From Nocardioides yefusunii (GTDB lineage: Bacteria; Actinomycetota; Actinomycetes; Propionibacteriales; Nocardioidaceae), in NCBI RefSeq assembly GCF_004014875.1, contig NZ_CP034929.1, forward strand, positions 3,038,001 to 3,102,000: a DNA stretch of 64,000 nucleotides, given 5' to 3'. Made by a program: the position numbers and the translations under genes. Of this stretch, positions 8,531 to 17,679 are shown piece by piece (within the stretch, counting starts at the first letter, position 1; every line of letters starts with the position of its first letter). The notes under the pieces were generated by a model, which worked only from the letters and a program-made list of their open reading frames with translations, had not been told where the DNA came from and ran no database searches.

Positions 8531-8593
8531 CCGCACCCCACCGGTTCGAGTCGTGAATCAGGCGATTCTGCGACCCAAACCGGTGGGGTGCGG
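8531..8593. repeat. Long bipartite palindrome before the topA end
   Basis: Sixteen-base perfect arms (8531-8546, CCGCACCCCACCGGTT, and 8578-8593) enclose a second, smaller hairpin (GTCG...CGAC with GAATC/GATTC). It lies 13 bases from the topA stop and may terminate topA. It is longer and more elaborate than needed for that. Confidence 0.6.
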
Positions 8594-8606
8594 CGTCGAA
8601 GGGAGG

Positions 8607-11396
8607 TCAGGCCTCGGTGGAGGCAGCCTTCTTCGTCGTCTTCTTGGCCGCCGTCGTGGTGGTGGCCTTCTTGGTCGCAGTGGTCTTCTTCGCGGCCGTC
8701 TTCTTCGCAGCGGTCTTGGTGGCGGTCTTCTTGGCGGCGGTCTTGGTCGCCGTCTTCTTGGCGCCCTTCTTCGCAGCCTTCTTGGCCGGCCCCTTGGCAC
8801 GCTTCTCCGCGAGGAGTTCGGCGCCACGCTCGAGCGTCATCTTCTCGACCGTGTCGTCCTTGCGCAGCGTCGCGTTGTACTCACCGTCGGTGACGTACTC
8901 GCCGAAGCGACCCGACTTGATGACCATCGGCTGACCCGAGACGGGGTCAGTGCCGAGCTCCTTGAGCGGGGCGGCAGCAGCGGCACGACCACGGGCCTTG
9001 GGCTGGGCGTAGATCGCCAGCGCCTCGTCCAGGGTGATCGTGAGCAACTGCTCCTCCGACGCGATGGTGCGCGAGTCCGTGCCCTTCTTCAGGTACGGGC
9101 CGTAGCGACCGTTCTGCGCGGTGATCTCGACGCCGTCGGCGTCCACGCCGACCACGCGAGGCAGCGACAGCAGCTGCAGCGCCTGCTCGAGGGTGACGGT
9201 GTCGAGCGCCATCGACTTGAAGAGCGAACCGGTGCGCGCCTTCACGGCGTTCTTGCCGGTCTTGGGGACGTCCTCGGGCAGGACCTCGGTGACGTACGGG
9301 CCGTAACGACCGTTCTTGGCCACCACCATGTAGCCCGACTCCGGGTGCTTGCCCAGGACGGTCTCCTCACCGGCCGGGTTCGCGAGCAGTTCCAGCGCCT
9401 TCGCGGTGGTCAGCTCGTCCGGCGGGAGGTCGTCGGGGACGTTGGCACGCTTCGCAGCCGGGTTGCCCTCGTCGTCGGGACCCTCCAGGTACGGGCCGTA
9501 ACGACCCACACGCAGGTGGATGCCATCGGCGGGGTCGCCGATCGGGAACGTCGCCAGCTCACGGGCGTCGATCTCGCCCAGGCCGGTCACCAACTGGTGC
9601 AGGCCCTTGAAACGGTCGGAGCCGTTGTAGAACTCGTCGAGCTCGGCGACGCGCTGCTTGCGGCCACCTGCGATGTCGTCGAGGACCGACTCCATCTCGG
9701 CGGTGAACTCGTAGGAGATCTGGCGCGCGAAGTGCTCCTCCATGAGGCGCATGACGGAGAACGCGATCCACGCCGGCACCAGGGCGGTGCCCTTCTTGTA
9801 GACGTACCCGCGGTTGATGATCGTGGAGATGATCGAGGCGTAGGTCGACGGACGGCCGATCTCGCGCTCCTCGAGCTCCTTGATCAGGGTCGCTTCGGTG
9901 AAGCGGGCCGGCGGCTTGGTCTCGTGACCCGACGGGGTGATCGAGGCGGCCTGGACGGCAGCGCCCTCGGTCAGGTTGGGCAGACGCGTCTCGGCGTCGT
10001 CGCGCTGCTTGGAGGAGTCGTCGGTGCCCTCCACGTACGCCTTGAGGAAGCCGTGGAAGGTGATGACGCGACCCGAGGAACCGAAGACGACGTCGCGGCC
10101 GTCGGAGGCGGTGCCACCGAGGCGGACCGAGACGGTGTGACCGGTGGCGTCCTTCATCTGCGAGGCGACGGTGCGCATCCAGATCAGTTCGTAGAGACGG
10201 AACTGGTCGCCGGTGAGACCGGTCTGCGCGGGCGTCTTGAACGACTCACCGGCGGGACGGATCGCCTCGTGCGCCTCCTGGGCGTTCTTCACCTTGGAGG
10301 CGTAGGTGCGCGGGACGTCGGGCAGGTACTCGGCGCCGTACAGTTCGCGGACCTGGTCACGGGCGGCACCGACCGCGGCGCTCGAGAGCGTCGTGGAGTC
10401 GGTACGCATGTAGGTGATGAAACCGTTCTCGTACAGACGCTGCGCGACGGACATGGTTACCGAGGCGCTCATGCCGAGCTTGCGACCGGCTTCCTGCTGC
10501 AGCGTCGTGGTGCGGAACGGGGCGTAGGGAGAACGCTTGTACGGCTTCGACTCGACCGAGCGGACCTCGAAGGAGGTCTGACGCAGGGAGTCACCGAGGT
10601 CCTCGGCCGCCTTGCGGTCGAGGTGGACGACGCTGCCCGACCCGTCCTTGGCGCCCTTGAGTTCACCGCCCTGGGTGAAGTCCGATCCCCGGGCGACGCG
10701 CTTGCCGTCCACGGAGTGCAGCTTGGCCGGGAACATCCGCGGCTCGACGTCGGCGCCACCGTCGAAGGTGCCCTCGAGGTCCCAGTACGAGGCGACGCGG
10801 AACTTCATCCGCTCCTTCTCGCGGTCGACGACGAGGCGGGTCGCCACCGACTGCACGCGGCCCGCGGAGAGGCCACTCATGACCTTCTTCCACAGCACCG
10901 GGGAGACCTCGTAACCGTAGATGCGGTCGAGGATGCGGCGCGTCTCCTGCGCCTCGACGAGGTGCATGTCGAGTTCGCGGGGGTTCTCCGCGGCGGCGAG
11001 GATCGCGGGCTTGGTGATCTCGTGGAACACCATGCGGCGCACCGGGATGCCCTTGGGCTTGAGCTCGTCGAGGAGGTGCCAGGCGATGGCCTCCCCCTCA
11101 CGGTCCTCATCGGTGGCGAGGAAGAGTTCGTCGGCGTCCTTGAGGAGCTTCTTCAGCTTCGTGATGTGCGCCTTCTTGTCGCGCGGCACCACGTAGTACG
11201 GCTCGAACCCGTTCTCGACGTCCACGCCCAGACGACCCCACGGCTTGTCCTTGATGGACGCCGGAGTCTCGGCAGCGCTCTGCGGCAGGTCACGGATGTG
11301 ACCGATCGAGGACTCCACCACGTACCCCGCACCGAGGTACTGACCGATCTTGGTGGCCTTGGTGGGCGACTCCACGATGACCAGTTTGTGTGCCAC
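8607..11396 (-). CDS. topA: DNA topoisomerase I
   Basis: About 929 residues; relaxes negative supercoils as a type IA enzyme. The Toprim domain starts at once (KLVIVESPTKA; acidic set DEDREGE near residue 98). The catalytic Tyr sits in GFITYMRTDS near residue 330. SGLSAGRVQSVATRLV and VSARDVAR-type helices are present. After the core come repeats of the RYGPYL type, which replace zinc fingers in actinobacterial enzymes. The tail of about 65 residues is Lys/Ala/Thr-rich (KKTATKTAAKK units). I prefer the GTG at 11396 because AAGGGA lies six bases before it; the ATG at 11402 directly abuts that site. The tail DNA is a low-complexity repeat. Confidence 0.95.
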   Translation of the reverse strand: MAHKLVIVESPTKATKIGQYLGAGYVVESSIGHIRDLPQSAAETPASIKDKPWGRLGVDVENGFEPYYVVPRDKKAHITKLKKLLKDADELFLATDEDREGEAIAWHLLDELKPKGIPVRRMVFHEITKPAILAAAENPRELDMHLVEAQETRRILDRIYGYEVSPVLWKKVMSGLSAGRVQSVATRLVVDREKERMKFRVASYWDLEGTFDGGADVEPRMFPAKLHSVDGKRVARGSDFTQGGELKGAKDGSGSVVHLDRKAAEDLGDSLRQTSFEVRSVESKPYKRSPYAPFRTTTLQQEAGRKLGMSASVTMSVAQRLYENGFITYMRTDSTTLSSAAVGAARDQVRELYGAEYLPDVPRTYASKVKNAQEAHEAIRPAGESFKTPAQTGLTGDQFRLYELIWMRTVASQMKDATGHTVSVRLGGTASDGRDVVFGSSGRVITFHGFLKAYVEGTDDSSKQRDDAETRLPNLTEGAAVQAASITPSGHETKPPARFTEATLIKELEEREIGRPSTYASIISTIINRGYVYKKGTALVPAWIAFSVMRLMEEHFARQISYEFTAEMESVLDDIAGGRKQRVAELDEFYNGSDRFKGLHQLVTGLGEIDARELATFPIGDPADGIHLRVGRYGPYLEGPDDEGNPAAKRANVPDDLPPDELTTAKALELLANPAGEETVLGKHPESGYMVVAKNGRYGPYVTEVLPEDVPKTGKNAVKARTGSLFKSMALDTVTLEQALQLLSLPRVVGVDADGVEITAQNGRYGPYLKKGTDSRTIASEEQLLTITLDEALAIYAQPKARGRAAAAAPLKELGTDPVSGQPMVIKSGRFGEYVTDGEYNATLRKDDTVEKMTLERGAELLAEKRAKGPAKKAAKKGAKKTATKTAAKKTATKTAAKKTAAKKTTATKKATTTTAAKKTTKKAASTEA

Positions 11397-11701
11397 AGGC
11401 ATTCCCTTGCTTCTTCTTCGACACCGCGACGCGGGCCGGACGCCGACACGTTAGCGCGACACAGCGGCTGCGGCACGGTCAGGCGGGCTCGCCCATCCTG
11501 CCGGACGCACCGTGAACGGTACGGCGGTGCCACTGAGCAGCACCGGGGCGAGAGCGTGCCACACGGTCCAACTCCAGGGCGCAGGTCCTCGGTCGGGAGC
11601 GGGCTGACCTAGGGTTGGTCCAGACCACTGGCGCCCGCCAGCCCCAGTGGCCATTCCCCCCCCAGAACGCCGGAACACCCAGAAAGAGGTGACCGTCGCG
11701 C
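11397..11701. promoter_or_regulatory. Divergent region topA / marR
   Basis: 305 bases without a supported gene. An inverted repeat CCACTGG - 12 bases - CCAGTGG at 11625-11650, about 50 bases upstream of marR, is a candidate MarR operator. The rest shows no clear structure. Confidence 0.4.
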
Positions 11702-12181
11702 ATGTCGGACCTGACCAGCCCCGGGTCGTCCCACCACAGCGTCCCCTGCCCGTCCCCCTCGTTCGCGCTGCTGCTGCGTCGGACCGAGCACGTCATGACC
11801 CAGCACGTCGCTGCCCGGATCGCTCCGTTGCTCGACACCCATGACCTCACGATCGAGCGGTGGCGTGTGGTCGCAGCCCTGGCCGCCGAGCCCGAGCAGA
11901 CGATGACACAGCTCGCCGAGCGCGCTGTCCTGCCGCCCGCCAGCCTGACCCGTCACGTCGATCGCCTCGTCGCGCGTGGTCTGGTGATCCGACTGGCGAG
12001 CCCCGAGGACCGTCGGCGCGTCGTGGCGTCGCTCTCCGAGGACGGCCACCGGGTCTGGCAGCAGGTCGACTCCACCGAGCGCGAGGTGCACGCCCAGCTC
12101 GCCGCCGCGATCGGCGAGCAGCGATTCGCCAGCCTGACCGCTGACCTCGCTGCCGTTCCGGAGCTCCTCACCGCTTGGTGA
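11702..12181 (+). CDS. MarR family transcriptional regulator
   Basis: 159 residues, ATG with AGAGGTGA eight bases upstream. The winged helix-turn-helix spans about residues 55-125. TIERWRVVAALAAEPEQTMTQLA is followed by the recognition helix PPASLTRHVDRLVARGLV, and the wing motif SPEDRRRVVASLSEDG is diagnostic for MarR. Flanking helices would form the dimer interface. It is transcribed toward the urea cluster and may control it, but a hairpin and 250 bases separate them. The ligand cannot be told from sequence. Confidence 0.88.
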   Translation: MSDLTSPGSSHHSVPCPSPSFALLLRRTEHVMTQHVAARIAPLLDTHDLTIERWRVVAALAAEPEQTMTQLAERAVLPPASLTRHVDRLVARGLVIRLASPEDRRRVVASLSEDGHRVWQQVDSTEREVHAQLAAAIGEQRFASLTADLAAVPELLTAW

Positions 12182-12207
12182 GACGCCTTCGCGCGAGGTC
12201 CTTCACG

Positions 12208-12245
12208 ACGCCCCGTCCCGCACTCCGGTGCAGGTGGCGGGGCGT
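12208..12245 (+). terminator. Probable marR terminator
   Basis: ACGCCCCG (12208-12215) pairs with CGGGGCGT (12238-12245), with a smaller GCAC/GTGC stem inside. It lies 27 bases after the marR stop. Confidence 0.5.
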
Positions 12246-12329
12246 TCGTGCGTCGTGCGGCCACCTCCCTGACCCACCCGCCCATACCCGGAAAAGGGCT
12301 TCCCGGCGCGAAACATCGCCCCTCGATCA

Positions 12330-12345
12330 GTGACGGAGAAGTGAC
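12330..12345 (+). promoter_or_regulatory. Candidate nitrogen-control site upstream of urtA
   Basis: GTGAC - GGAGAA - GTGAC, two half-sites one helical turn apart, about 85 bases before urtA. Actinobacterial GlnR boxes have a similar GTnAC-n6-GaAAC form; the second half-site matches only 3 of 5. Inference from position and the urea context. Confidence 0.25.
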
Positions 12346-12431
12346 GACGAGGACACGCGGCCGAAACAGCACGTCACGAGATTGAACCCATTCGGAAGCG
12401 CCTGCCCAGGGCGCCCAGGAGGGAATCACTC

Positions 12432-13736
12432 GTGCGCATCACCACCGTCACCTCACCACCGCCTGCCTCCCCTGCTGGCACCCCCACGGACACCGTCCGC
12501 AACCCCCGCGGCCGTCGCGCCGCCGGGGTCGTCGCCGTCCTCGCGCTCGCCCTGTCCACCGCGGCCTGCGGCGCGAAGGCCGGCGAGACCACGGAGGCCA
12601 CGTCCTGCGTCGACACCAGCGGGGACAGCGTCAAGGTCGGCTTCCTGAACTCGCTCTCGGGAACGATGGCGATCAGCGAGACCACCGTGTTCAAGTCGCT
12701 GAGCATGGCGGCCGAGGAGATCAACGCCGCAGGTGGCGTGCTCGGCAAGAAGCTCGACGTGGTCAGCGAGGACGGCGCGTCCGAACCCACCGTCTTCGCC
12801 GAGAAGGCCGGCAAGCTGATCGAGAGTGACTGCGTGGCCGCGGTCTTCGGCGGCTGGACCTCCAGTTCCCGCAAGGCGATGCTGCCCGTCTTCGAGGCGA
12901 AGAACTCGCTGCTCTTCTACCCCGTCCAGTACGAGGGGCTGGAGGCCAGCAAGAACATCTTCTACTCCGGCGCCACCACCAACCAGCAGATCGTCCCGGC
13001 GCTCGACTGGCTCAAGGACGAGAAGAAGATCACGTCGATCTTCCTGGTCGGTTCCGACTACGTCTTCCCGCGCACCGCCAACGAGATCATCAAGAAGTAC
13101 GCCGCCGCCCACGGCATCGAGGTCAAGGGCGAGGAGTACCAGGAGCTCGGCTCGACCAACTTCGGCACCGTCGTCGACAAGGTCAAGCAGGCCGGCGCCG
13201 ACGCCGTCTTCAACACCCTCAACGGTGACTCCAACGTCGCGTTCTTCAAGGAGTACAAGGGCAAGGGCCTGACGGCGGCGAAGATGCCGGTCGTCTCGGT
13301 CTCGATCGCCGAGGAGGAGGTCCCCGGCGTCGGTGTCGACAAGCTCGTCGGCCAGTACACGGCCTGGAACTACTACCAGACCGTCGAGAGCCCCGCGAAC
13401 GAGAAGTTCGTGGCCGCGTTCAAGAAGGCCAACGGCGACAAGGCGGTCACGTCGGACCCGATGGAGGCGGCCTACACCTCGCTGTACCTGTGGAAGGCGA
13501 TGGTCGAGAAGGCCAACTCCTTCGACGTCGCGAAGGTCCAGGAGGCCGCCGGCGGCACCACCTTCGAAGCCCCCGAGGGCAGCGTCACCGTCAACGGCGA
13601 GAACCACCACATCGCCAAGACCGCGCTGATCGGCGAGATCCAGTCCGACGGCCTGATCAAGACCGTCTGGAACTCCCCCACGCCCATCGAGCCCGACCCC
13701 TACCTGAAGTCCTACGACTGGTGGGAAGCCAAGTGA
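12432..13736 (+). CDS. urtA: Urea ABC transporter substrate-binding lipoprotein
   Basis: 434 residues from a GTG start with a strong AGGAGGG site. The signal peptide ends in a lipobox (LALSTAAC, Cys near residue 40), so the mature protein is lipid-anchored outside the membrane. The periplasmic-binding fold of the urea/short-chain-amide type is shown by VKVGFLNSLSGTMAISE, FGGWTSSSRKAMLPVFE, LLFYPVQYEGLE and NIFYSGATTNQQ. The ending PDPYLKSYDWW is typical of UrtA. It captures urea and hands it to UrtBC. It opens the urea block, followed by a strong hairpin and the permease genes. Confidence 0.95.
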   Translation: MRITTVTSPPPASPAGTPTDTVRNPRGRRAAGVVAVLALALSTAACGAKAGETTEATSCVDTSGDSVKVGFLNSLSGTMAISETTVFKSLSMAAEEINAAGGVLGKKLDVVSEDGASEPTVFAEKAGKLIESDCVAAVFGGWTSSSRKAMLPVFEAKNSLLFYPVQYEGLEASKNIFYSGATTNQQIVPALDWLKDEKKITSIFLVGSDYVFPRTANEIIKKYAAAHGIEVKGEEYQELGSTNFGTVVDKVKQAGADAVFNTLNGDSNVAFFKEYKGKGLTAAKMPVVSVSIAEEEVPGVGVDKLVGQYTAWNYYQTVESPANEKFVAAFKKANGDKAVTSDPMEAAYTSLYLWKAMVEKANSFDVAKVQEAAGGTTFEAPEGSVTVNGENHHIAKTALIGEIQSDGLIKTVWNSPTPIEPDPYLKSYDWWEAK

Positions 13737-13757
13737 CCCAGCACCGCTGAGTCCCCG

Positions 13758-13790
13758 CGTCCGTCCCCGGCCCCGCGCCGGGGACGGACG
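13758..13790 (+). terminator. Hairpin between urtA and urtB
   Basis: Perfect 14-base arms (13758-13771, 13777-13790) with a 5-base loop and no T-run. It probably stabilises urtA mRNA or partly terminates, keeping the binding protein in excess over the permease. Confidence 0.7.
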
Positions 13791-13835
13791 CCCCGCACGT
13801 CGTCCGCCCCACTCGTTCCCACCCCAGGAGTCCTC

Positions 13836-14720
13836 ATGGACGTGTTCCTGTCGCAGGTGTTCACCGGCCTCTCCGCCGGTGGGGTCCTGCTCCTCATCGC
13901 CATCGGCCTGACGTTGACGTTCGGCCAGATGGGCGTCATCAACATGGCCCACGGCGAGTTCCTCATGGCCGGCGCGTACACCGCGTACGTCATGAACACG
14001 ATCATCGGGAACGCCGAGGCGTCCCTGCTCCTGGCGCTGCCGGTCGGGTTCTTCGTCGGTGGTCTGCTGGGTGTCGCGCTGGAGGCCGGCGTGCTGCGCT
14101 GGATGTACCGCCGACCGCTCGACACCCTGCTGGTCACCTACGGCGTCGGGCTGGTCCTGCAGCAGGTCGCCCGCGACATCTTCGGGGCCCCGGCAAAGGA
14201 GGTCCCCGGCCCGTCGTGGCTCGACGGCTCGGTGCCGATCCTGGGCTACGACTTCCCGCTGTCGCGGCTGTTCCTGCTGGCGCTGTCGCTGGCTGCGTTG
14301 GCCGGTGTCGCGGCGGTCCTGAAGCTGACCGCTCTGGGACGTCAGGTCCGTGCGACCGTCCAGAACCGCGACCTCGCCGAGACGCTCGGCATCTCCACCC
14401 GACGCACCGACCGGATCACGTTCTTCCTCGGCTCGGGTCTGGCCGGGATCGCCGGCGTCGCGCTGACGCTGCTGGGCTCCACCGGTCCGACGATCGGTTC
14501 GTCCTACATCGTCGAGGCGTTCCTGGTGGTCGTCGTCGGCGGCATCGGTCAGATCAAGGGCACCGTGATCGCGGCGTTCGTGATCGGTGTCGGTCAGTCC
14601 TTCCTGGAGTACGCGACCAGCGGTTCGACGGCCAAGGTCATCGTGCTGGCCCTGATCGTGGTCTTCCTCCAGGTACGTCCCCAGGGCATCTTCGCGGTGC
14701 GGACCAGGAGCCTCGCATGA
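13836..14720 (+). CDS. urtB: Urea ABC transporter permease UrtB
   Basis: 294 residues, LivH-type inner-membrane permease. MDVFLSQVFTGLSAGGVLLLIAIGLTLTFGQMGVINMAHGEF holds the family signature (GLSAGGVLLLIAIGLTLTFG). Some eight hydrophobic segments follow. The cytoplasmic loop QNRDLAETLGISTRRTDRITF contacts the ATPases. It pairs with UrtC to form the channel for urea. The ribosome site CCAGGAG precedes the ATG and the stop overlaps urtC by four bases. Confidence 0.95.
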   Translation: MDVFLSQVFTGLSAGGVLLLIAIGLTLTFGQMGVINMAHGEFLMAGAYTAYVMNTIIGNAEASLLLALPVGFFVGGLLGVALEAGVLRWMYRRPLDTLLVTYGVGLVLQQVARDIFGAPAKEVPGPSWLDGSVPILGYDFPLSRLFLLALSLAALAGVAAVLKLTALGRQVRATVQNRDLAETLGISTRRTDRITFFLGSGLAGIAGVALTLLGSTGPTIGSSYIVEAFLVVVVGGIGQIKGTVIAAFVIGVGQSFLEYATSGSTAKVIVLALIVVFLQVRPQGIFAVRTRSLA

Positions 14721-15877
14721 GCACCACTCACACTCCCGCCGGTCACACTCCCGCCGGCACGACGGAGACCGCTGCCGCCACCGCTGCGCTGGGCACCACG
14801 GGGCCGCGGACCTGGCGCACCGCGCCCCCGGACGTCTCCGGCGGATGGCGCCCCTCGGGTGCGCTGGTGGGCTACGTCGTCCTGGCCCTCGCGCTGCTGC
14901 TCGTCGCACCGGCCGTCCTGGAGCCGTTCCGACTCGGGCTGCTGGCCAAGTACTGCTGCTGGGCGATCGCTGCCGTCGGGATCGGTCTGGCCTGGGGTCG
15001 CGGCGGGATGCTCGTCCTGGGTCAGGGCATCTACTTCGGGCTCGGCGCCTACGCGATGGCGATGCACATGCTGCTGGCCGACGCGGGCCCCGAAGGCATC
15101 CCCGACTTCATGAACCTCTACGCCGGTGGCGTCATGCCGACCTGGTGGGAGCCGTTCCGGTCCCCGGTGGTGACGCTGGTGGCGATCGTCGTCGTCCCCG
15201 CTGCCGTGGCCGGTCTGCTCGGGCTGGCGATCTTCAAGCGTCGGGTCAAGGGCGCCTACTTCGCGATCCTGTCGCAGGCCCTCACCGCGGCGTTCGCGCT
15301 GCTGCTGATCGGGCAGGTCAAGACGACCGGTGGCTTCAACGGTCTCAACAACTTCCAGAGCTTCTTCGGCTACTCGCTCTACGACCCGGCCAACCAGCAG
15401 ATGCTCTACTTCCTTGCCGCCGGGACCCTGCTGGCCGCTGTCGCGCTGACGTCGTGGCTCAACTCGACCCGTTTCGGTGAGCTGCTGGTCGCCACCCGTG
15501 ACGCCGAGGAACGGGTCCGGTTCCTGGGCCACGACCCGGCCAACATCAAGACCGTCGCCTACGTCGTCGCCGCCGTGCTCGCCGCGATCGGTGGCGCCCT
15601 GTTCGTGCCGATCGTCGGGATCATCTCGCCCGAGCAGGTGGGTGTCACCGCCTCGATCGCGATGGTCGCCGGGGTCGCCCTCGGTGGACGTGCCTCGCTG
15701 CTCGGGCCGGCCGTCGGAGCCCTCGTCATCGGGTACGCCGAGACGTACCTGTCGGAGTCGTTCCCCGGGTCGTGGAGCTACTTCCAGGGGGCGTTGTTCG
15801 TCTTCGTCGTGCTGCTTCTCCCCGGCGGGATCGCCCAGTTGTTGACCCGGCGGAGCAAGAAGGAGGTACCCGCATGA
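14717..15877 (+). CDS. urtC: Urea ABC transporter permease UrtC
   Basis: 386 residues, LivM-type permease. The start is the ATG at 14717 inside the urtB stop (ATGA); longer reading in this frame would run inside urtB. The first 50 residues are hydrophilic and contain a perfect 15-base tandem duplication (14728-14742, 14743-14757) giving HTPAG twice. The membrane core has YCCWAIAAVGIGLAWGRGGMLVLGQGIYFGLGAYAMAM, then QVKTTGGFNGLNNFQ and RVRFLGHDPANIKTVAYV, all typical for UrtC. The stop overlaps urtD. Confidence 0.95.
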   Translation: MSTTHTPAGHTPAGTTETAAATAALGTTGPRTWRTAPPDVSGGWRPSGALVGYVVLALALLLVAPAVLEPFRLGLLAKYCCWAIAAVGIGLAWGRGGMLVLGQGIYFGLGAYAMAMHMLLADAGPEGIPDFMNLYAGGVMPTWWEPFRSPVVTLVAIVVVPAAVAGLLGLAIFKRRVKGAYFAILSQALTAAFALLLIGQVKTTGGFNGLNNFQSFFGYSLYDPANQQMLYFLAAGTLLAAVALTSWLNSTRFGELLVATRDAEERVRFLGHDPANIKTVAYVVAAVLAAIGGALFVPIVGIISPEQVGVTASIAMVAGVALGGRASLLGPAVGALVIGYAETYLSESFPGSWSYFQGALFVFVVLLLPGGIAQLLTRRSKKEVPA

Positions 15878-16677
15878 GCACCCAGACCACCGCTCCCACC
15901 GGCTCCCCCAGCGTTGGCCGCAAGGACTACCTGGAGGTCCGCGACATCCGGGTCGTCTTCGACGGGTTCGTGGCTGTCGACGGTGTGGACCTGACGCTGC
16001 TGCAGGGTCAGGTGCACTTCCTGATCGGGCCCAACGGCGCCGGGAAGACCACCGTCGTCGACGCCCTCACCGGCCTGGTGAAGGCCACCGGGACCGCCCA
16101 CTACGGCGACGCCGACCTGCTCTCCCTGCCCTCGCACAAGATCGTGCGGGCCGGAGTGGGACGCACCTTCCAGACCGCGACGGTCTTCGAGGAGCTCACC
16201 GTCGAACAGAACCTCGACATCGCCGGCGGCGTGCACCGCCCTGCCCGACGACTGCTGCGTCGTCGTCGGTTCGTCTCCCCACGGGTGCGGGAGGCGTTGG
16301 CGGTGGTGGGGCTGACGCATCTGGCCGACCGGCAGGCCGGGACGTTGTCGCACGGGCAGAAGCAGTGGCTGGAGATCGGCATGCTGCTCGTCCAGGACGC
16401 CCAGGTGATGCTCCTCGACGAACCGGTGGCCGGGATGAGCGCCGACGAACGCGTCGCGACAGGTGAACTGCTGCAGCGGATCGGCACCGAACGCACCGTC
16501 ATCGTGATCGAGCACGACATGGACTTCGTCCGCGCCTACGCCGACGTCGTCACCGTCATGAGCGCCGGAAAGGTCCTCGCCCACGGCACCGTCGACGAGA
16601 TCCGTGCCGACCCCGAGGTCCAGCGCGTCTACCTGGGCCACACCCCCGAAACCACCGCTCCGGGAGGAGTCGCATGA
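15874..16677 (+). CDS. urtD: Urea ABC transporter ATPase UrtD
   Basis: 267 residues from the ATG at 15874 in an ATGA overlap. ABC ATPase of the LivG type: Walker A GPNGAGKTT, Q-loop in GVGRTFQTATVFEELTVEQN, signature LSHGQKQWLEIG, Walker B VMLLDEPVAGMS, and switch His in VIEHDMDFVR. The signature LSHGQKQWLEIGML is characteristic of UrtD. It powers urea import together with UrtE on the cytoplasmic face. The stop overlaps urtE by four bases. Confidence 0.95.
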   Translation: MSTQTTAPTGSPSVGRKDYLEVRDIRVVFDGFVAVDGVDLTLLQGQVHFLIGPNGAGKTTVVDALTGLVKATGTAHYGDADLLSLPSHKIVRAGVGRTFQTATVFEELTVEQNLDIAGGVHRPARRLLRRRRFVSPRVREALAVVGLTHLADRQAGTLSHGQKQWLEIGMLLVQDAQVMLLDEPVAGMSADERVATGELLQRIGTERTVIVIEHDMDFVRAYADVVTVMSAGKVLAHGTVDEIRADPEVQRVYLGHTPETTAPGGVA

Positions 16678-17360
16678 TGCTCGAACTCGTCGACGTCCAC
16701 GGCGGCTACGGCCGCACCGAGATCCTGCACGGCGTCTCCCTGAGCGTCCCTGTCGGCGGCGCGGTCGCGGTGATCGGCCACAACGGTGCCGGGAAGACGA
16801 CGCTGCTGCGAGCCGCGGTCGGGCTGCTCAACGTGACGTCGGGGAAGGTGCTCCTCGACGGCGAGGACGTCACCGCGATGGCGCCGCACCAGCGGGTGCG
16901 ACGCGGGCTGGGTTACGTCCCGCAGGGGCAGCAGTCGTTCGGCCAGATGACGACGCTGGAGAACCTGCAGCTCGTCGCGGGCCGCGACCGCGCCGCGATC
17001 GACGAGATGCTCGACCTCTTCCCGGCGCTGACGTCGCTGCTGCAGCGTCGCGCCGGTCTGCTCTCGGGCGGTCAGCGTCAGCAGCTCGCGATCGCCCGGA
17101 CCCTGCTGACGAAGCCGCGGATGCTGGTCCTGGATGAACCGACCGAGGGCATCCAGCCCAACGTCGTCGCCGAGATCGAGCAGGTCATCATCGACCTCAC
17201 CCGTCGCGGTGACCTGTCGGTGCTGCTCGTGGAACAGCACGTCGGGTTCGCGATGCGGGCCAGCCAGACCTACAGCGTCCTGGTCTCAGGTCGCGTCACC
17301 TCCACCGGCGAGGCCGGGGCGGGGGCGGCCGACGAGGTCCGTGCCGTGATGGCGGTCTGA
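16674..17360 (+). CDS. urtE: Urea ABC transporter ATPase UrtE
   Basis: 228 residues, LivF-type ABC ATPase. Walker A is GHNGAGKTT (near residue 40). GYVPQGQQSFGQMTTLENLQL follows, then signature LLSGGQRQQLAIAR, Walker B MLVLDEPTEGIQPN and the switch His in LLVEQHVGFA. The motif EPTEGIQPNVV is typical of UrtE. Tandem ATG codons at 16674 and 16677 leave the exact start open by one codon. It ends three bases before the ureA GTG, linking import directly to urease. Confidence 0.95.
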   Translation: MMLELVDVHGGYGRTEILHGVSLSVPVGGAVAVIGHNGAGKTTLLRAAVGLLNVTSGKVLLDGEDVTAMAPHQRVRRGLGYVPQGQQSFGQMTTLENLQLVAGRDRAAIDEMLDLFPALTSLLQRRAGLLSGGQRQQLAIARTLLTKPRMLVLDEPTEGIQPNVVAEIEQVIIDLTRRGDLSVLLVEQHVGFAMRASQTYSVLVSGRVTSTGEAGAGAADEVRAVMAV

Positions 17361-17363
17361 GCC

Positions 17364-17669
17364 GTGCACCTGACCCCTGCCGACACCGAAAAGTTGCTGC
17401 TGAGCGTGGCCGGGATGGTCGCCCGGGACCGGCTGGCCCGCGGCGTGAAGCTCAACCACCCTGAGTCGGTGGCGTTGCTGGCCTGCTGGGTGATCGAGCG
17501 AGCCCGCGACGGTGACGCCAGCGTCGCCGACCTCATGGAGGCCGGGCGCGAGGTCCTGACCAGCGACGACGTGATGCCGGGCGTCGCCGAGATGATCCAC
17601 GACGTCCAGGTCGAGGCCACGTTCCCCGACGGTCGCAAGCTCGTCACCCTGCACCACCCCATCGGCTGA
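17364..17669 (+). CDS. ureA: Urease subunit gamma
   Basis: 101 residues, normal for free gamma subunits. [28 protein letters not shown], and the C-terminal [17 protein letters not shown] match the family almost word for word. The structural subunit packs against alpha in the urease trimer. GTG start three bases after urtE, with no strong ribosome site, so it probably relies on translation through from urtE. Confidence 0.96.
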   Translation: MHLTPADTEKLLLSVAGMVARDRLARGVKLNHPESVALLACWVIERARDGDASVADLMEAGREVLTSDDVMPGVAEMIHDVQVEATFPDGRKLVTLHHPIG

Positions 17670-17679
17670 GGAGGAACGG

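Noticed and set aside
8553..11612. 1,019-codon open frame on the plus strand
   Set aside because: It lies fully antisense to topA, which has all type IA motifs; long antisense frames are common at this G+C.
12453..14909. 818-codon minus-strand frame
   Set aside because: Antisense to urtA and urtB; composition is Arg/Asp/Gly-rich with no recognisable domain.
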